A stretch of DNA of 64,000 nt from Tetragonia tetragonoides (Eukaryota; Streptophyta; Magnoliopsida; Caryophyllales; Aizoaceae). The stretch covers positions 37,842,501 through 37,906,500 of the forward strand of contig CM076143.1 in NCBI GenBank assembly GCA_038025085.1, written 5' to 3'. The notes below the pieces were generated by a model. The model did no database searches and was not told where the DNA came from. It saw only the letters and a program-made list of their open reading frames with translations. A program made the position numbers and the translations under genes. Shown piece after piece: positions 1-10,513 of the stretch (positions are counted from its first letter, which is position 1; the number at the start of each line of letters is the position of its first letter).

Positions 1-558
1 GAGTACACTGTGAAGAGTGGTTATAATTTCCTGATAGGAGACACAGCTAGCAAACTGAAACATGCTAACTTGATATGGGGAGGATTAAATATGCCAAGAC
101 ACAGCTTCTGTCTTTGGCTAGCTCAAGCACAAAGACTGCTTACAAAAGATAGAATGCATAGAATGGGATTCTTTTCTGGAGACAGGGATTGTGTCCTCTG
201 CAACAGTCATGAGGAAACTCACCAACATCTGTTCTTTGACTGCGCAAGAACCAATTCCTTGCTGCAAGATATACAAGCTTGGTTGGGCAGTAATGCAAGA
301 TTAAAGCACCTGGAGGGGGTACTGAACTGGATTAGCAGGCAGTCAGGGAGCAAGTTTCAGAGGGGAGTATATGCAGCAGCAGTGGCAGCTCTCACATACT
401 GGACCTGGAGGGTTAGGAATGATATCTGCTTCAGAGAAGGCACCATCACTGATGAGTTTGTGTTGCTGCAAATAAAATCCTCAGTGAGAGCTCGTGTAGA
501 AGGCAGAAGATCAACAAAGCTTACAAGAAAAGATAGGGAGTTGATCACAGATCACTAG
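1..558 (+). CDS. LINE ORF2 C-terminus, zf-RVT domain (partial)
   Basis: The reading frame is open from base 1, so the true start lies upstream of the window. The product is the C-terminal part of a LINE ORF2 polyprotein with the zinc-binding domain typical of plant non-LTR reverse transcriptases. MPRHSFCLWLAQ and KDRMHRMGF are the conserved aromatic/basic block, and C-x2-C (VLCNSHEE-like) followed by H-x3-H and FFDC supplies metal ligands. A later block, LNWISRQ, is shared with the interrupted LINE near 10.3 kb. The visible part is 185 codons and ends in TAG. In the family this domain helps bind the element's own RNA or target DNA. No frameshift is visible in this part. Confidence 0.85.
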   Translation, partial: EYTVKSGYNFLIGDTASKLKHANLIWGGLNMPRHSFCLWLAQAQRLLTKDRMHRMGFFSGDRDCVLCNSHEETHQHLFFDCARTNSLLQDIQAWLGSNARLKHLEGVLNWISRQSGSKFQRGVYAAAVAALTYWTWRVRNDICFREGTITDEFVLLQIKSSVRARVEGRRSTKLTRKDRELITDH

Positions 559-838
559 AATATTGTAGTAGTCTACTGCAGTTCTTTTGTTTTTTGTATG
601 GTTTTGCTAGGTTTCTGTAAGGCTGTTATGCTTTGGTTATGCTTTGTGTAGGGCTGTGTCTGTTTTGGTTTTGTAAGGTTTGCTGTATGGTAGAGTTGGG
701 GACTAGCAGTGAAGGAAGTACCCTACATAGTAGATGGCTTTGTTCTTGCTAGGTCCGGATAGGTTGTGAGGTGACTTTTATTTGATTAATACAATGCTAT
801 CTTTAACCTAAAAAAAAAATAAAAAAATAAAATAACAC
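1..838 (+). mobile_element. LINE (L1-type), 3' end only
   Basis: This is the 3' end of a plant L1-type retrotransposon that enters the window already inside ORF2. It holds the C-terminal zinc-binding part of ORF2, about 250 bp of 3' UTR, and an A-rich tail from about 810 (long A runs broken by single T). The coding part is homologous to the minus-strand LINE at 10.2-17.3 kb, so it is the same or a sister family. No target-site duplication can be checked because the 5' end lies outside the window. Confidence 0.85.
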
Positions 839-1333
839 AACAAGAAGAAAAAAAAGTGAATTATGTACACTCTACAACTCCATTCTCCTAGCTTCTAGGA
901 GTTCAACTTCTCCCTCACTGTACATTCCTCCTCTCTCACCTTCTCCTTTTCCACTTCTAACTTACAAGAAGTTAAAATGAGACTAGAAGTTGGAAGTTAC
1001 AATTTTTTTAGCTTGTGTCACATTATTCACTGAACACACCTGCGGATTGTGTTCCCGAATTGGTTTACCATGTACCCGAAACACAATTCCCTGAATTTCT
1101 CATTAGTGCAATGCACAAATTAAACAGCGAATTAAATTTCCATCATCGTTTCTTGCATCGAAACGTATCTTGTATCATGTGACACTCGATATATTAGAGG
1201 AAAAAGTTGAATTCCTTATCAAACAGACCTATATTATAGTATATTATCAGAGAACAACACGTCTTTCTGATAATTGCATGGATCATTCTCAAATGAATGT
1301 GTGAATAAATTGGTCAAGGTTCCTTGTACTTAC
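839..1333. other. No gene seen; degenerate intergenic or intron DNA
   Basis: No exon, RNA gene or bounded repeat was recognised. The stretch lies between the LINE poly(A) tail and the last surviving exon of LCB1 copy A. On the minus strand it should have held the next LCB1 exon, and none is visible, so the gene copy is truncated here. Confidence 0.6.
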
Positions 1334-2787
1334 ACAACAAGAATACCCTCTTCACAAGAGAAAGGAATAGCGCTGAACATTGGGGAGAGTCCATATGGGT
1401 AAAGTATTGATTCCGGAGTCCCCATAAACTTGGCGATTTTGGCCTCACAGTCCAGATGGACATCTGTAATAATAACAAAGTCATGAGCATCAATCAAATA
1501 GTACATAGGAGAATTTTCAATAATTCTTTTATGAGGTGGCTTAAAAGTGAGGCCATCTCTATTTTTTTTTTTTTTTTTTGAAAAAGCATGAAAGTTGGGA
1601 CAATTTCATAGTGTCCTTCACCAAAAGATTAGTGAGTGACCGATCGAATAAAGTTGACCAAATAAGTGAGGCCACCTCTATAACCAAACATGACGTTATG
1701 CCCTCATACAACTTTTTTTTGAAGAATTTTTTTATCTTTCAAAAAAGGGAGAAAATAAGGCATAAATTTTGTCATTTAATTCTTACCAAATGTCCCACAA
1801 AAACCACGAGGCCCACAAGAACCAACACCATATTTCTGTAAAGTGGACAAACAAGAATCCTGCAACCAGAGCTAATTAGAGTAGGATACTTACAAATAGT
1901 AAAAATAAATAAATTTAAAAAGAGAGAGAGGTAATTTAGCTCACATACATGTAATGTTTGATTGTTGATCAATCCCAGATAATTAGCTGAAGCAAAATTC
2001 ACAACTTTGGTCCCATTGATTATAGTGTGTGGCCCAGCAGCACTGCATATATATTTGACACAATGCAAAGAATTTATACTAGCTAACAAGTGTTGAAATA
2101 ATAAATCAGATAATCACCAAAAAAAAAATAAAATAAAATAAAACAAACATTAGCACCTTTCTAATTGCGGAGGTTTACATTGCATGTTTTCTGTGAGAGC
2201 TGGAACAAGTGGCTCTGGAGTCCATTGATCACATAGTTCATCTACTTCCTATCAAAGTAGATAATCACTCGGATACTTTTTTTTATCGCATAATAATCAT
2301 TTCATGATAATACTTATGTCATTGGAAAAAAAATTTAAAGCGCATTTTCAAGTAAGTTCTAAATATTTAAAAATCAAGTTGAAAATCAATTCAGTTCATT
2401 ATTTTCAAGATGAGAAAAAAGGAAGCGTAAGTAACTAACCTCTTTTGTCGGCAGTTGTTTTTTTAAGTTAGAACCATAAAATCTCGGAGATAATAGAATA
2501 AGGACCATCATATGAAGAAGATCTTCCACAACAGACAAACGACGCTCAATCAAAGAGTGTATGATTAGTTTCCTCACAAAATAAACATACATGATTCCGA
2601 GTGTCAAGGAAGGGCTCCACCAAAAATATGAGTGGACAATGTTCCCAATATATGAGAGAATGTCACCAATATGCACTCCAAAAACACCAATACGAGCAAT
2701 TTTAAATGCCCGTCATTTCACCCAATTTACTGGTGGTAGCAGTAAATCTCTCCTTATTTCTTTCATTAATCCCTTGAATGTTAACAT
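1334..2787 (-). pseudogene. LCB1: LCB1 serine palmitoyltransferase subunit, copy A (exons 1-5, truncated)
   Basis: LCB1 is the regulatory subunit of serine palmitoyltransferase, an ER-membrane, PLP-dependent enzyme that condenses serine with palmitoyl-CoA in the first step of sphingolipid synthesis. Five minus-strand exons can be placed: exon 1 about 2787-2440 (membrane segment, FGVHIGDIL), exon 2 2248-2157 (DELCDQWTPEPLVPA), exon 3 2042-1949 ([21 protein letters not shown]), exon 4 1859-1787 ([11 protein letters not shown]) and exon 5 1463-1334 ([19 protein letters not shown]). Introns start GT and end AG, and phases agree with the protein. Exon 1 has an in-frame TGA. Exon 4 reads GFCGT where the family has an aromatic residue. 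Nothing after exon 5 survives, so about two thirds of the protein is missing. It is a fragment, not a working gene. Confidence 0.88.
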
Positions 2788-2867
2788 TATTGAGTACTTG
2801 ATTGGATCACTTGCAATAATGTACGATATATTTTAAATGCCCGTCATTTCACCCAATTTACTGGTGG
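2701..2867. repeat. 36-bp direct repeat at the 5' end of LCB1 copy A exon 1
   Basis: The same 36 bases (beginning TTTAAATGCCCGTCATTTCA) occur at 2701-2736 and again at 2832-2867, 131 bp apart. The repeated piece is part of LCB1 exon 1 read from the plus strand. A short local duplication therefore copied the exon edge upstream of the gene copy. Confidence 0.85.
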
Positions 2868-2984
2868 AATGAATATATTCACCATTTTCCAAAAAGAAGA
2901 AAAAACTTACAGCATTCAAATTGCATCTTTGATGGAGTATGCATCTAAATGTTTGGATTACAGTTCTAAATGTTCTCGTGTGAT

Positions 2985-3812
2985 TTCCTTACCAACGGTG
3001 GGTGAATAAAGAAATTAACAAAACCCAAAATTAAGGCCCACTGCGCCTATTCACTAGACCTGCGTCCAGTCAATATGGCGTTCGTTTTAACGCGCTCAAT
3101 TTTGCTCCGCCAAGTTGCCCACCTTCATTTCAAAATAAGTACCGTTCTTTGGGTTTTTTCTGGAGTATATCACCTGGAATTTGAAACGCGCTCCTCTTCA
3201 ATTGCTTTAGAGTCCACCTATGTTAGCTGGACTAAGGTCTAGCCAAAAAATTTCCGATTTTTTGGCTATACCTAACCTAAGCGTAGTCAATTTGAATACA
3301 CCCCTTTACGTTTTTTGAATGAAGTTATAGGTTTATCGCAGTGAAGTTATAGGTTAGTAATAATGAATTTTATGAACTTTGAAAAAAAAGATTTTTTTTT
3401 TTTCAAGACATCATAGATGAAACAAGCAACAAGGAAAAAAAACAGGCGCTTCAAATCAACTGGGCATATATACTGGATTCTTTGCACAGAGACGGATTTT
3501 TGTTCTATCACTTTGCTGGTCCTTTTCTTCGCTTTACCTTTTTTTTCCTCTTTTAAAAATGATTCCTCTTATAAAAATGACTTTTTTTTTTTTTTTTCTT
3601 TTTTAATTTCTTTTTAAATCTTAAACGTATAAAAGAGTTTTGATTTAAGTCTCCCTCTCAAACTCAAACTTAAACTCCCTGATCTCTCTGTCTCTTTGAG
3701 TCTTTTTCTCTTCCTCTGCCCACCACTTCAATTCCCACGATCTCTCTCTCCACCTTCAGCCACCAGCCAGCGCGCTTTTGACAATATCTCAACTTTGATA
3801 GCAAAATTATTG
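2985..3812 (+). promoter_or_regulatory. LCB1-type upstream and leader region, copy A
   Basis: This block is homologous to 24855-25395 and 49788-50185. Shared landmarks are AACCCAAAATTAAGGCCCACT, T-rich runs, a TATA-like ATAAAAGAGTTTTGATT, a CT-rich leader ending in CTCTCTCTCCACCTTCAGCC, and loss of similarity soon after. In copies B and C it precedes LCB1 exon 1, so I infer it is the promoter and 5' UTR of the ancestral gene. Here it points away from the minus-strand exons of copy A, which implies an inversion. The Copia element at 3818 sits just past its end. Confidence 0.55.
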
Positions 3813-3817
3813 CATTT

Positions 3818-4613
3818 TGTTGGAGTATCCCTCCTACATGGAGGAAGAGCCCAATTAATTTGGGTTATATTTGCTTACCATATGGGTTATCCATATGATG
3901 TTTAAGTGAAGGGTAATTTCGTATATTCACTCACAAGTGGCTTCCCTTATAAGCCAAAAGGTTAGAAGGGCTGAGTGCAAGAGAGAGAAAGCCTAGACAC
4001 TCAAAAAAATCAGGAGAAAAGTCTAGAAGAGAAGAGGAGAGAGAGAAGAGGAGCCACCCACGAATTTTGGTGCTGGCAGCCCCGAAATCCGCCCCGATCG
4101 ACGACCAAACGAACTCCGATCGTTGCGAGATTTTAGCACGTTGTTCCTGACATCCCCCTCTTCAAATCCAACGGTCAGAATTTCATTTGGAGCTCTCTAA
4201 GTCAGTTTTCTAAATTCAGCTCTTATTTTATACGAAATTGTATTTCCACTCTTTTGGGTGATGATTTGGGAGACTTGTTGTGCCAAGGTTGATCCTTGAT
4301 GATTGTGAATACCTCTAGTTGATCTAGGGAAGAACTATTGTTGTACCCACTTGTTAATTTGTTGATTAGTGGAGGTTTTGGTACCGTTTATTAACGGTCC
4401 CGTGGTTTTTTCCCCACATCGGGGTTTCCACGTAAATCCTTGCGTCTCCTTGTTTATTTACTGTTTTTGGGCTGGTTTATAGTTCCATTTGCTGCTGTCA
4501 TTTTGGTTCAATATTGTTTGGTTTCTTGAATTGGTTATTGCTCATCTTTGCATCACAACAGGGGAAAAAGTCTTTGTTGCTTCCGCTTGTGTATTTGTGT
4601 GCTTTCCCCAACA
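3818..4613 (+). repeat. 5' LTR of Copia 1
   Basis: 796 bp, starting TGTTGGAGTATCCCTCC and ending TTTCCCCAACA. It contains a TATA-like TTATAAGCC about 130 bp in, likely the element's promoter. Its partner is at 8683-9478. Confidence 0.95.
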
Positions 4614-4616
4614 TAG

Positions 4617-4628
4617 TGGTATCAGAGC
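4617..4628 (+). other. Primer binding site (tRNA-iMet) of Copia 1
   Basis: TGGTATCAGAGC, complementary to the 3' end of initiator methionine tRNA, lies 3 bp after the 5' LTR. It primes minus-strand DNA synthesis. Confidence 0.93.
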
Positions 4629-4667
4629 TTTGGTTAGAGTCATTGTGAATTTGTTGTGTTGTTAAAG

Positions 4668-7600
4668 ATGGATGAAAAATCTGGTGTGCACGGAATGATT
4701 AGTTTGAATTCTGGAAATTACTCCGTGTGGAAAACTAAAATGGAGGATATCCTTTATGTGAAGGATTTGTATGAACCAATTTTAAATGCAACCATACCAA
4801 CTGGTGTTGTTGAAAGTGAGTGGAAAATATTGAACCGTAAAGCCGTTGGAACAATTAGACAATTTGTTGATATGAGTGTCCTCCAACATATTGCCAATGA
4901 CACGAATGCTTATACTCTTTGGAAGAAACTTGAGACCATGTATGAAAGGAAGAATGCCTTGAGTAAAGCGTCATTGATTAGAAAACTTGTGAAATTGGAA
5001 TATAAAGATGGTGATAGCATAGTAGTTCACTTGAATGAATTTCAAAGTTTGATTAACAAGTTGTCTGCAATGAATATGAATTTAGATGATGAGCTGCAGG
5101 CATTGCTACTACTTTGCTCATTGCCAGAAAGCTGGGACACTCTATTTGTATCACTTAGCAACTCCGCACCAGAGGGCACGCTGACAATGGAAATTGTCAA
5201 AGCTAGTTTGTTGAATGAAGAAACTAGAAGGAAGGAAATGAGTTCCTCCACACAACCAGAGGCTAATGTGACACAAGAATCAAGCAGGGGAAGAAGTAAG
5301 ACTCGATATCCCCAGCATAGAGATAAGTCCAGGGGGAGATCAAAATCAAGGGGTAAGATCATTTGCCACTATTGTGATAAGCCAGGCCACATTCAAAAAC
5401 ATTGCAGGAAAATGAAGAGAGACAAGTCCAGAGAAAGGAAAGAAAAGGGTGAGACATCCGGGCAACAACAAGAAGAGAAAGATAACAACACCACTGCAAT
5501 TGCAACAAGTGATGAATTATTTTTTATTGGTGACCATTGCCTAAATCTAGCTAGTGATGATTGTACTTGGGTGATTGACACGGGTGCTTCGTTTCATCTA
5601 ACCTCGCACCAAGATTACTTCTCATCTTACACTAGCGGTGACTTTGGCTATGTAAGGATGGGGAATGATGGCTCATCCAAGATTGTAGGCATGGGTACAG
5701 TGTGCTTGGAGACATCCACAGATTGCAGTTTGGTGTTGAGAGATGTCCGACATGTTCCAGACATTCGGCTGAATTTGATATCTCCTGGGTTGCTCGATGA
5801 TGCTGGTTACTCCAGCAACTTTGGTGGTGGAAAGTGCAAGCTTATCAAAGGAAGTTTGATTGTGGCTCGTGGGAGCAAGCAGAGATCCTTGTATGTGATG
5901 CAAGCTAAGTTGTGCAAAGGAGAAGTACACACAGTTGATGATTCCTCCAGCGAGTTATGGCACAAGAGACTTGGTCACATGAGTGAAAGAGGTATGCAAA
6001 TGCTTGCTAAGAAGCAACTCCTTCCTGATGTTCAAGGTATGTCCTTGAAACCCTGTGTTGATTGTTTAGCTGGAAAACAACATAGGGCAGCATTTCATAC
6101 TCGTCCCCCATCTAGAAGAAAACATGCATTAGATCTTGTTCACACTGATGTATGTTCCATGGATACTAAGTGACATAGCGGTGCACTTTATTTTGTTACT
6201 TTTATTGATGATTATTCTAGAAAACTGTGGGCTTTTGTGTTGAAAACCAAAGACCAGGTGCTACAGTTTTTCAAGCAGTTCCAGGCCAGAGTTGAGAGAG
6301 AAACAGGCCGGAAGCTCAAGTGTGTTAGAGCTGACAATGGTGGAGAGTACAGGGGTCCATTTGAAGAATATTGCAAAGTACAGGGCATCAGGCTTGAGAA
6401 GACAGTTCCCAAGACACCTCAGCTGAATGGACTTGCAGAGAGAATGAACAGAACAATTGAAGAAAGAATTCGATGTATGCTCTCTCATGCGAAGCTGCCT
6501 AGGATTTTTTGGGCCGAGGCAATGTTTACAGCAGTGTACCTCGTCAACCGGTCACCTTCAGTTCCTCTTAATGGAGATGTTCCGCAGAGAGTATGGACTG
6601 GTAAAGAGGTATCATTCAGCCACCTGAGAGTCTTTGGGTGCCTTGCATATGTTCATATTCCCAGAGATGAGAGGTCCAAGCTTGATAGCAAGACAAAGCC
6701 ATGCATCTTCCTAGGGTACTCAGAGGATGAGTTTGGGTACAGATTGTGGAATCCAGTTAGCAGGAAAGTGATTAGAAGCAGAGATGTAGTATTCTTTGAA
6801 GACAAAACCTTTGCAGATTGTGAGAAGAAGAAACAACCAGAGCCTTCTCCTAGTGACAGCGCCAACACAGATCCAATATTTCCTCAAGTAACTCCTAGAG
6901 TTCAAGGGGGAGAACAGCAGGAAGATGGCAATGATGATCATAACAGTGATGATGGTGATGATGTTCAGCCACCACCAGATCATACACATGAAGAAGAACC
7001 CCATGTACAACCAGAATCACAGTTGAGGAGATCCACCAGAGAGAGACAGCCTACCTCTAAATATCCAGCAGATGAGTATGTGTTGATGACCGACGGGGGA
7101 GAACCTGAAAGCTACGAGGAGGCTATGTCACATGAGCACTGCAAGGAGTGGTATAATGCCATGCAAGATGAGATGAAATCCTTGCATGAGAACCACACAT
7201 ATGACTTAGTGGAGTTGCCTAAGGGCAAGAGAGCACTCAAGAACAAATGGGTGTACAGACTGAAAACTGGAGAAGATGGTTCACCACCTAGGTACAAGGC
7301 ACGTTTGGTGGTGAAAGGCTCAGGTCAAAAGAAAGGCATAGACTTTGAAGAGATTTTCTCTCCAGTTGTGAAGATGTCTTCTGTTAGAGTTGTTCTTGGC
7401 TTAGCTGCTAGCATGGATTTGGAGTTGGAACAACTTGATGTGAAGACTGCTTTCCTCCATGGTGACTTAGAGGAGGAAATCTACATGGAGCAACCAGAAG
7501 GTTTCCAAGAGAAGGGAAGTGAGAAGCTTGTATGCCGTTTGAAAAAGAGTTTATATGGCTTGAAACAAGCACCTCGACAATGGTACAAGAAGTTTGAGTC

Positions 7601-8666
7601 TTTCATGAAAGACCACAGTTTCCACAAGACACATGCAGATTCATGTGTGTTTGTGAAGCATTACGCCGGAGGTGATTTTCTCATTCTCTTACTTTATGTG
7701 GATGACATGTTGATTGTTGGATAGGATAAGGAGAAGATTGCCAACCTGAAGAGTGCCTTGAGCAAGTCCTTTGCAATGAAGGACCTTGGCCCTGCAAAGC
7801 AAATTTTGGGCATGCGTATCTCTCGTGATAGGAAGAACAAGAAGATATGGCTATCACAAGAGAGTTACATCCAGAAGCTTCTAGAGAGGTTCAAGATGGA
7901 CAAAGCTAAACCAGTGAGCTCGCCACTTGCAGGTCACATGAAGCTAAGCTCCAGCCAGTGTCCTACAAGTGAGAATGACAAGAAAGAGATGATGACGGTG
8001 CCTTATGCATCCGCCGTGGGGAGTTTGATGTATGCCATGGTATGCACTAGGCCAGACATTGCACATGCCATTGGGGTTGTTAGTAGGTTCATGTCTAATC
8101 CTGGTAAGGAGCATTGGGCAGCAGTAAAGTGGATCATGCGGTATCTCAGAGGTACTTCTAGAGTGTGTTTATGCTTTGGTCCCGGACAACCTGTGTTAGA
8201 TGGCTACACAGATGCAGATTTGTCGGGTGATATTGATGCTAGTAAGTCTACCTCCGGATACTTGATGACAATTGCAGGGGGAGCTGTTTCATGGCAATCA
8301 AAATTGCAAAAGTGTGTTGCTCTGTCTACCACAGAATCTGAGTATATGGCAGCGGTTGAAGCTGGCAAGGAGTTTATTTGGATGAGAGATTTTCTAGAGG
8401 AGTTGGGTTTGAAACAAGACAAGTACCCTCTTTATTGTGATAGTCAAAGTGTCATCCACCTTGCCAAGAATGCAGCCTACCATTCCCGAACCAAACACAT
8501 ACGGAGGAGGTATCATTGGATTCGAGAAGCGGTAGAAGACAAGTCATTTGAGCTTGTGAAGATTCACACCGATCTCAACGGATCGGACATGTTGACGAAT
8601 GCCTTGCCTAAGGAGAAACTTCTTGTTTGTAGAAAGATTGCGGGCTTGGTCGAGCCCCCCATGTAG
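4668..8666 (+). pseudogene. Copia 1 gag-pol polyprotein with two in-frame stops
   Basis: One frame runs from ATG at 4668 to the stop at 8664-8666, cut by TGA at 6171-6173 and TAG at 7722-7724. Domains in order: a gag of the UBN2 type (about residues 1-190), a zinc knuckle CHYCDKPGHIQKHC, a protease with WVIDTGAS, the integrase HHCC region starting WHKRLGHMSERGM with CVDC, the integrase core (ADNGGEY, then E in NGLAERMNR), reverse transcriptase with YVDDMLIVG and QLDVKTAFLHGDLEEE, and RNase H with DGYTDADLSGD and TTESEYMA. The first stop is near the start of the integrase core and the second directly follows the reverse transcriptase YVDD box. Otherwise no frameshift is seen. The RT and RNase H wording is close to tobacco Tnt1, hence the Tork call. 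Confidence 0.94.
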
Positions 8667-8668
8667 GA

Positions 8669-8682
8669 GTGAGGGGGAGATT
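8669..8682 (+). other. Polypurine tract of Copia 1
   Basis: GAGTGAGGGGGAGA directly upstream of the 3' LTR. In this family it primes plus-strand synthesis. Confidence 0.88.
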
Positions 8683-9478
8683 TGTTGGAGTATCCCTCCT
8701 ACATGGAGGAAGAGCCCAATTAATTTGGGTTATATTTGCTTACCATATGGGTTATCCATATGATGTTTAAGTGAAGGGCAATTTCGTATATTCACTCACA
8801 AGTGGCTTCCCTTATAAGCCAAAAGGTTATAAGGGCTGAGTGCAAGAGAGAGAAAGCCTAGACACTCAAAAAAATTAGGAGAAAAGTCTAGAAGAGAAGA
8901 GGAGAGAGAGAAGAGGAGCCACCCACGAATTTTGGTGCTGGCAGCCCCGAAATCCGCCCCGATCGACGACCAAACGAACTCCGATCGTCGCGAGATTTTA
9001 GCACGTTGTTCCTGACATCCCCCTCTTCAAATCCAACGGTCAGAATTTCATTTGGAGCTTTCTAAGTCAGTTTTCTAAATTCAGCTCTTATTTTATACGA
9101 AATTGTATTTCCACTCTTTTGGGTGATGATTTGGGAGACTTGTTGTGCCAAGGTTGATCCTTGATGATTGTGAATACCTCTAGTTGATCTAGGGAAGAAC
9201 TATTGTTGTACCCACTTGTTAATTTGTTGATTAGTGGAGGTTTTGGTACCGTTTGTTAACGGTCCCGTGGTTTTTTCCCCACATCGGGGTTTCCACGTAA
9301 ATCCTTGCGTCTCCTTGTTTATTTACTGTTTTTGGGCTGGTTTATAGTTCCATTTGCTGCTGTCATTTTGGTTCAATATTGTTTGGTTGCTTGAATTGGT
9401 TATTGCTCATCTTTGCATCACAACAGGGGAAAAAGTCTTTGTTGCTTCCGCTTGTGTATTTGTGTGCTTTCCCCAACA
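8683..9478 (+). repeat. 3' LTR of Copia 1
   Basis: 796 bp, near identical to 3818-4613 with about seven single-base differences, and followed by the TSD CATTT. Confidence 0.95.
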
Positions 9479-9483
9479 CATTT

Positions 9484-10055
9484 AGTAGTTTTACTTCCAT
9501 AATATTCATTCGTAATTTTAACCATTGTTTTTACGTTAACTTATATCAATTTTGTTTGCAATCTTGTCGGAAAAAATGGTGTAATGTCGAAATTTGTTTT
9601 CTAACTAATTTTGTGTTGTCTTACTAGAATTTTATTTTCCAAATAATTTTTAGTTTCTCGCTGGAAAAATGTTGGGTCGGGTATTAAAAGGATCAACTTC
9701 ACTTCTTTCCTGTGTGCGATTGTGTAACCGGAAAATTTATTGTCGGAAAATTTGTCCACCGGACGTAGGTCCTTCATTCATGGTGGTCGGTGTTCAAATG
9801 GATAGACGTTTTTATTTTTATTTTTAATTAATAGGTGATTAGATGTTGTTACCAATGCATAGGGGATGAGAGAGTAATTAATAATCCATTTGAAATTTAA
9901 AAATTGAAATTATTTTTCAGTTCAAATTTGAGTTATAAAAAGATTCTACTCCTATATTTATTGTATTTATTGTAGAAGTGGGGTAAGAAATATTCTACCA
10001 ATCTTGACACATGTACGTTTAAAAGAGTTTGTGTATATAATAAGATATACACTTA
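9484..10055. other. No gene seen; AT-rich flank
   Basis: This is the host sequence right of Copia 1. No exon, RNA or bounded repeat was recognised up to the Tourist-like terminus at 10056. Confidence 0.6.
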
Positions 10056-10513
10056 TGGGGCGCTTAAATTTGATTAATGCTTAAGGGGTAATGGAGCAAA
10101 TTAAAGTGTAAAATAGTAAGGTGAAAAGGGTGATGATTTTTTTTTTTTTTTTGGGTGCAAGTTAGGATTTTTGGGTGAAAAGGGTAATGTTTTTTTTTTT
10201 TTTTTTTTTTTTGCCGCAATCTCAACTCACTCTGAATCTGTTGAACAAGGTAATCAGCTGGCAGGACTGCACCTTTAAAGCACTTCAGGTTCCTGCTCTT
10301 CCATATCCAGTAGACCAAAGCAGAGATAACTGCAGCCAGTACATGTCTCCTGAATTTTGTGATTTTTTGCCTACTTATCCAGTTCAGCAGGCCCTGTATG
10401 TAGGGGTGTTCATTTGCGGGTATCCGAAATCGGATATCCGAAATTTTGGATACCAAATTTTGTTATCCGAACCCGTATCCGAAATTTCGGATATCCGATT
10501 TTTGGATACCCGA

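Larger units (their letters stand above)
3818..9478 (+). mobile_element. Complete Copia LTR retrotransposon (Tork/Tnt1-like)
   Basis: The element is 5,661 bp with two 796-bp LTRs that begin TG and end CA, and a 5-bp TSD CATTT at 3813-3817 and 9479-9483. A tRNA-iMet primer site and a purine tract are in place. Internal order is gag, protease, integrase, reverse transcriptase, RNase H, the Copia order. The LTRs differ at about seven positions by eye (near 0.9%), so insertion was recent, probably within the last million years at usual plant rates. Two in-frame stop codons interrupt the polyprotein, so this copy cannot move alone. Confidence 0.96.

Noticed and set aside
5042..6488. Antisense ORFs of 60-106 codons under Copia 1 gag-pol
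   Set aside because: They are mirror frames of a well-supported coding sequence.
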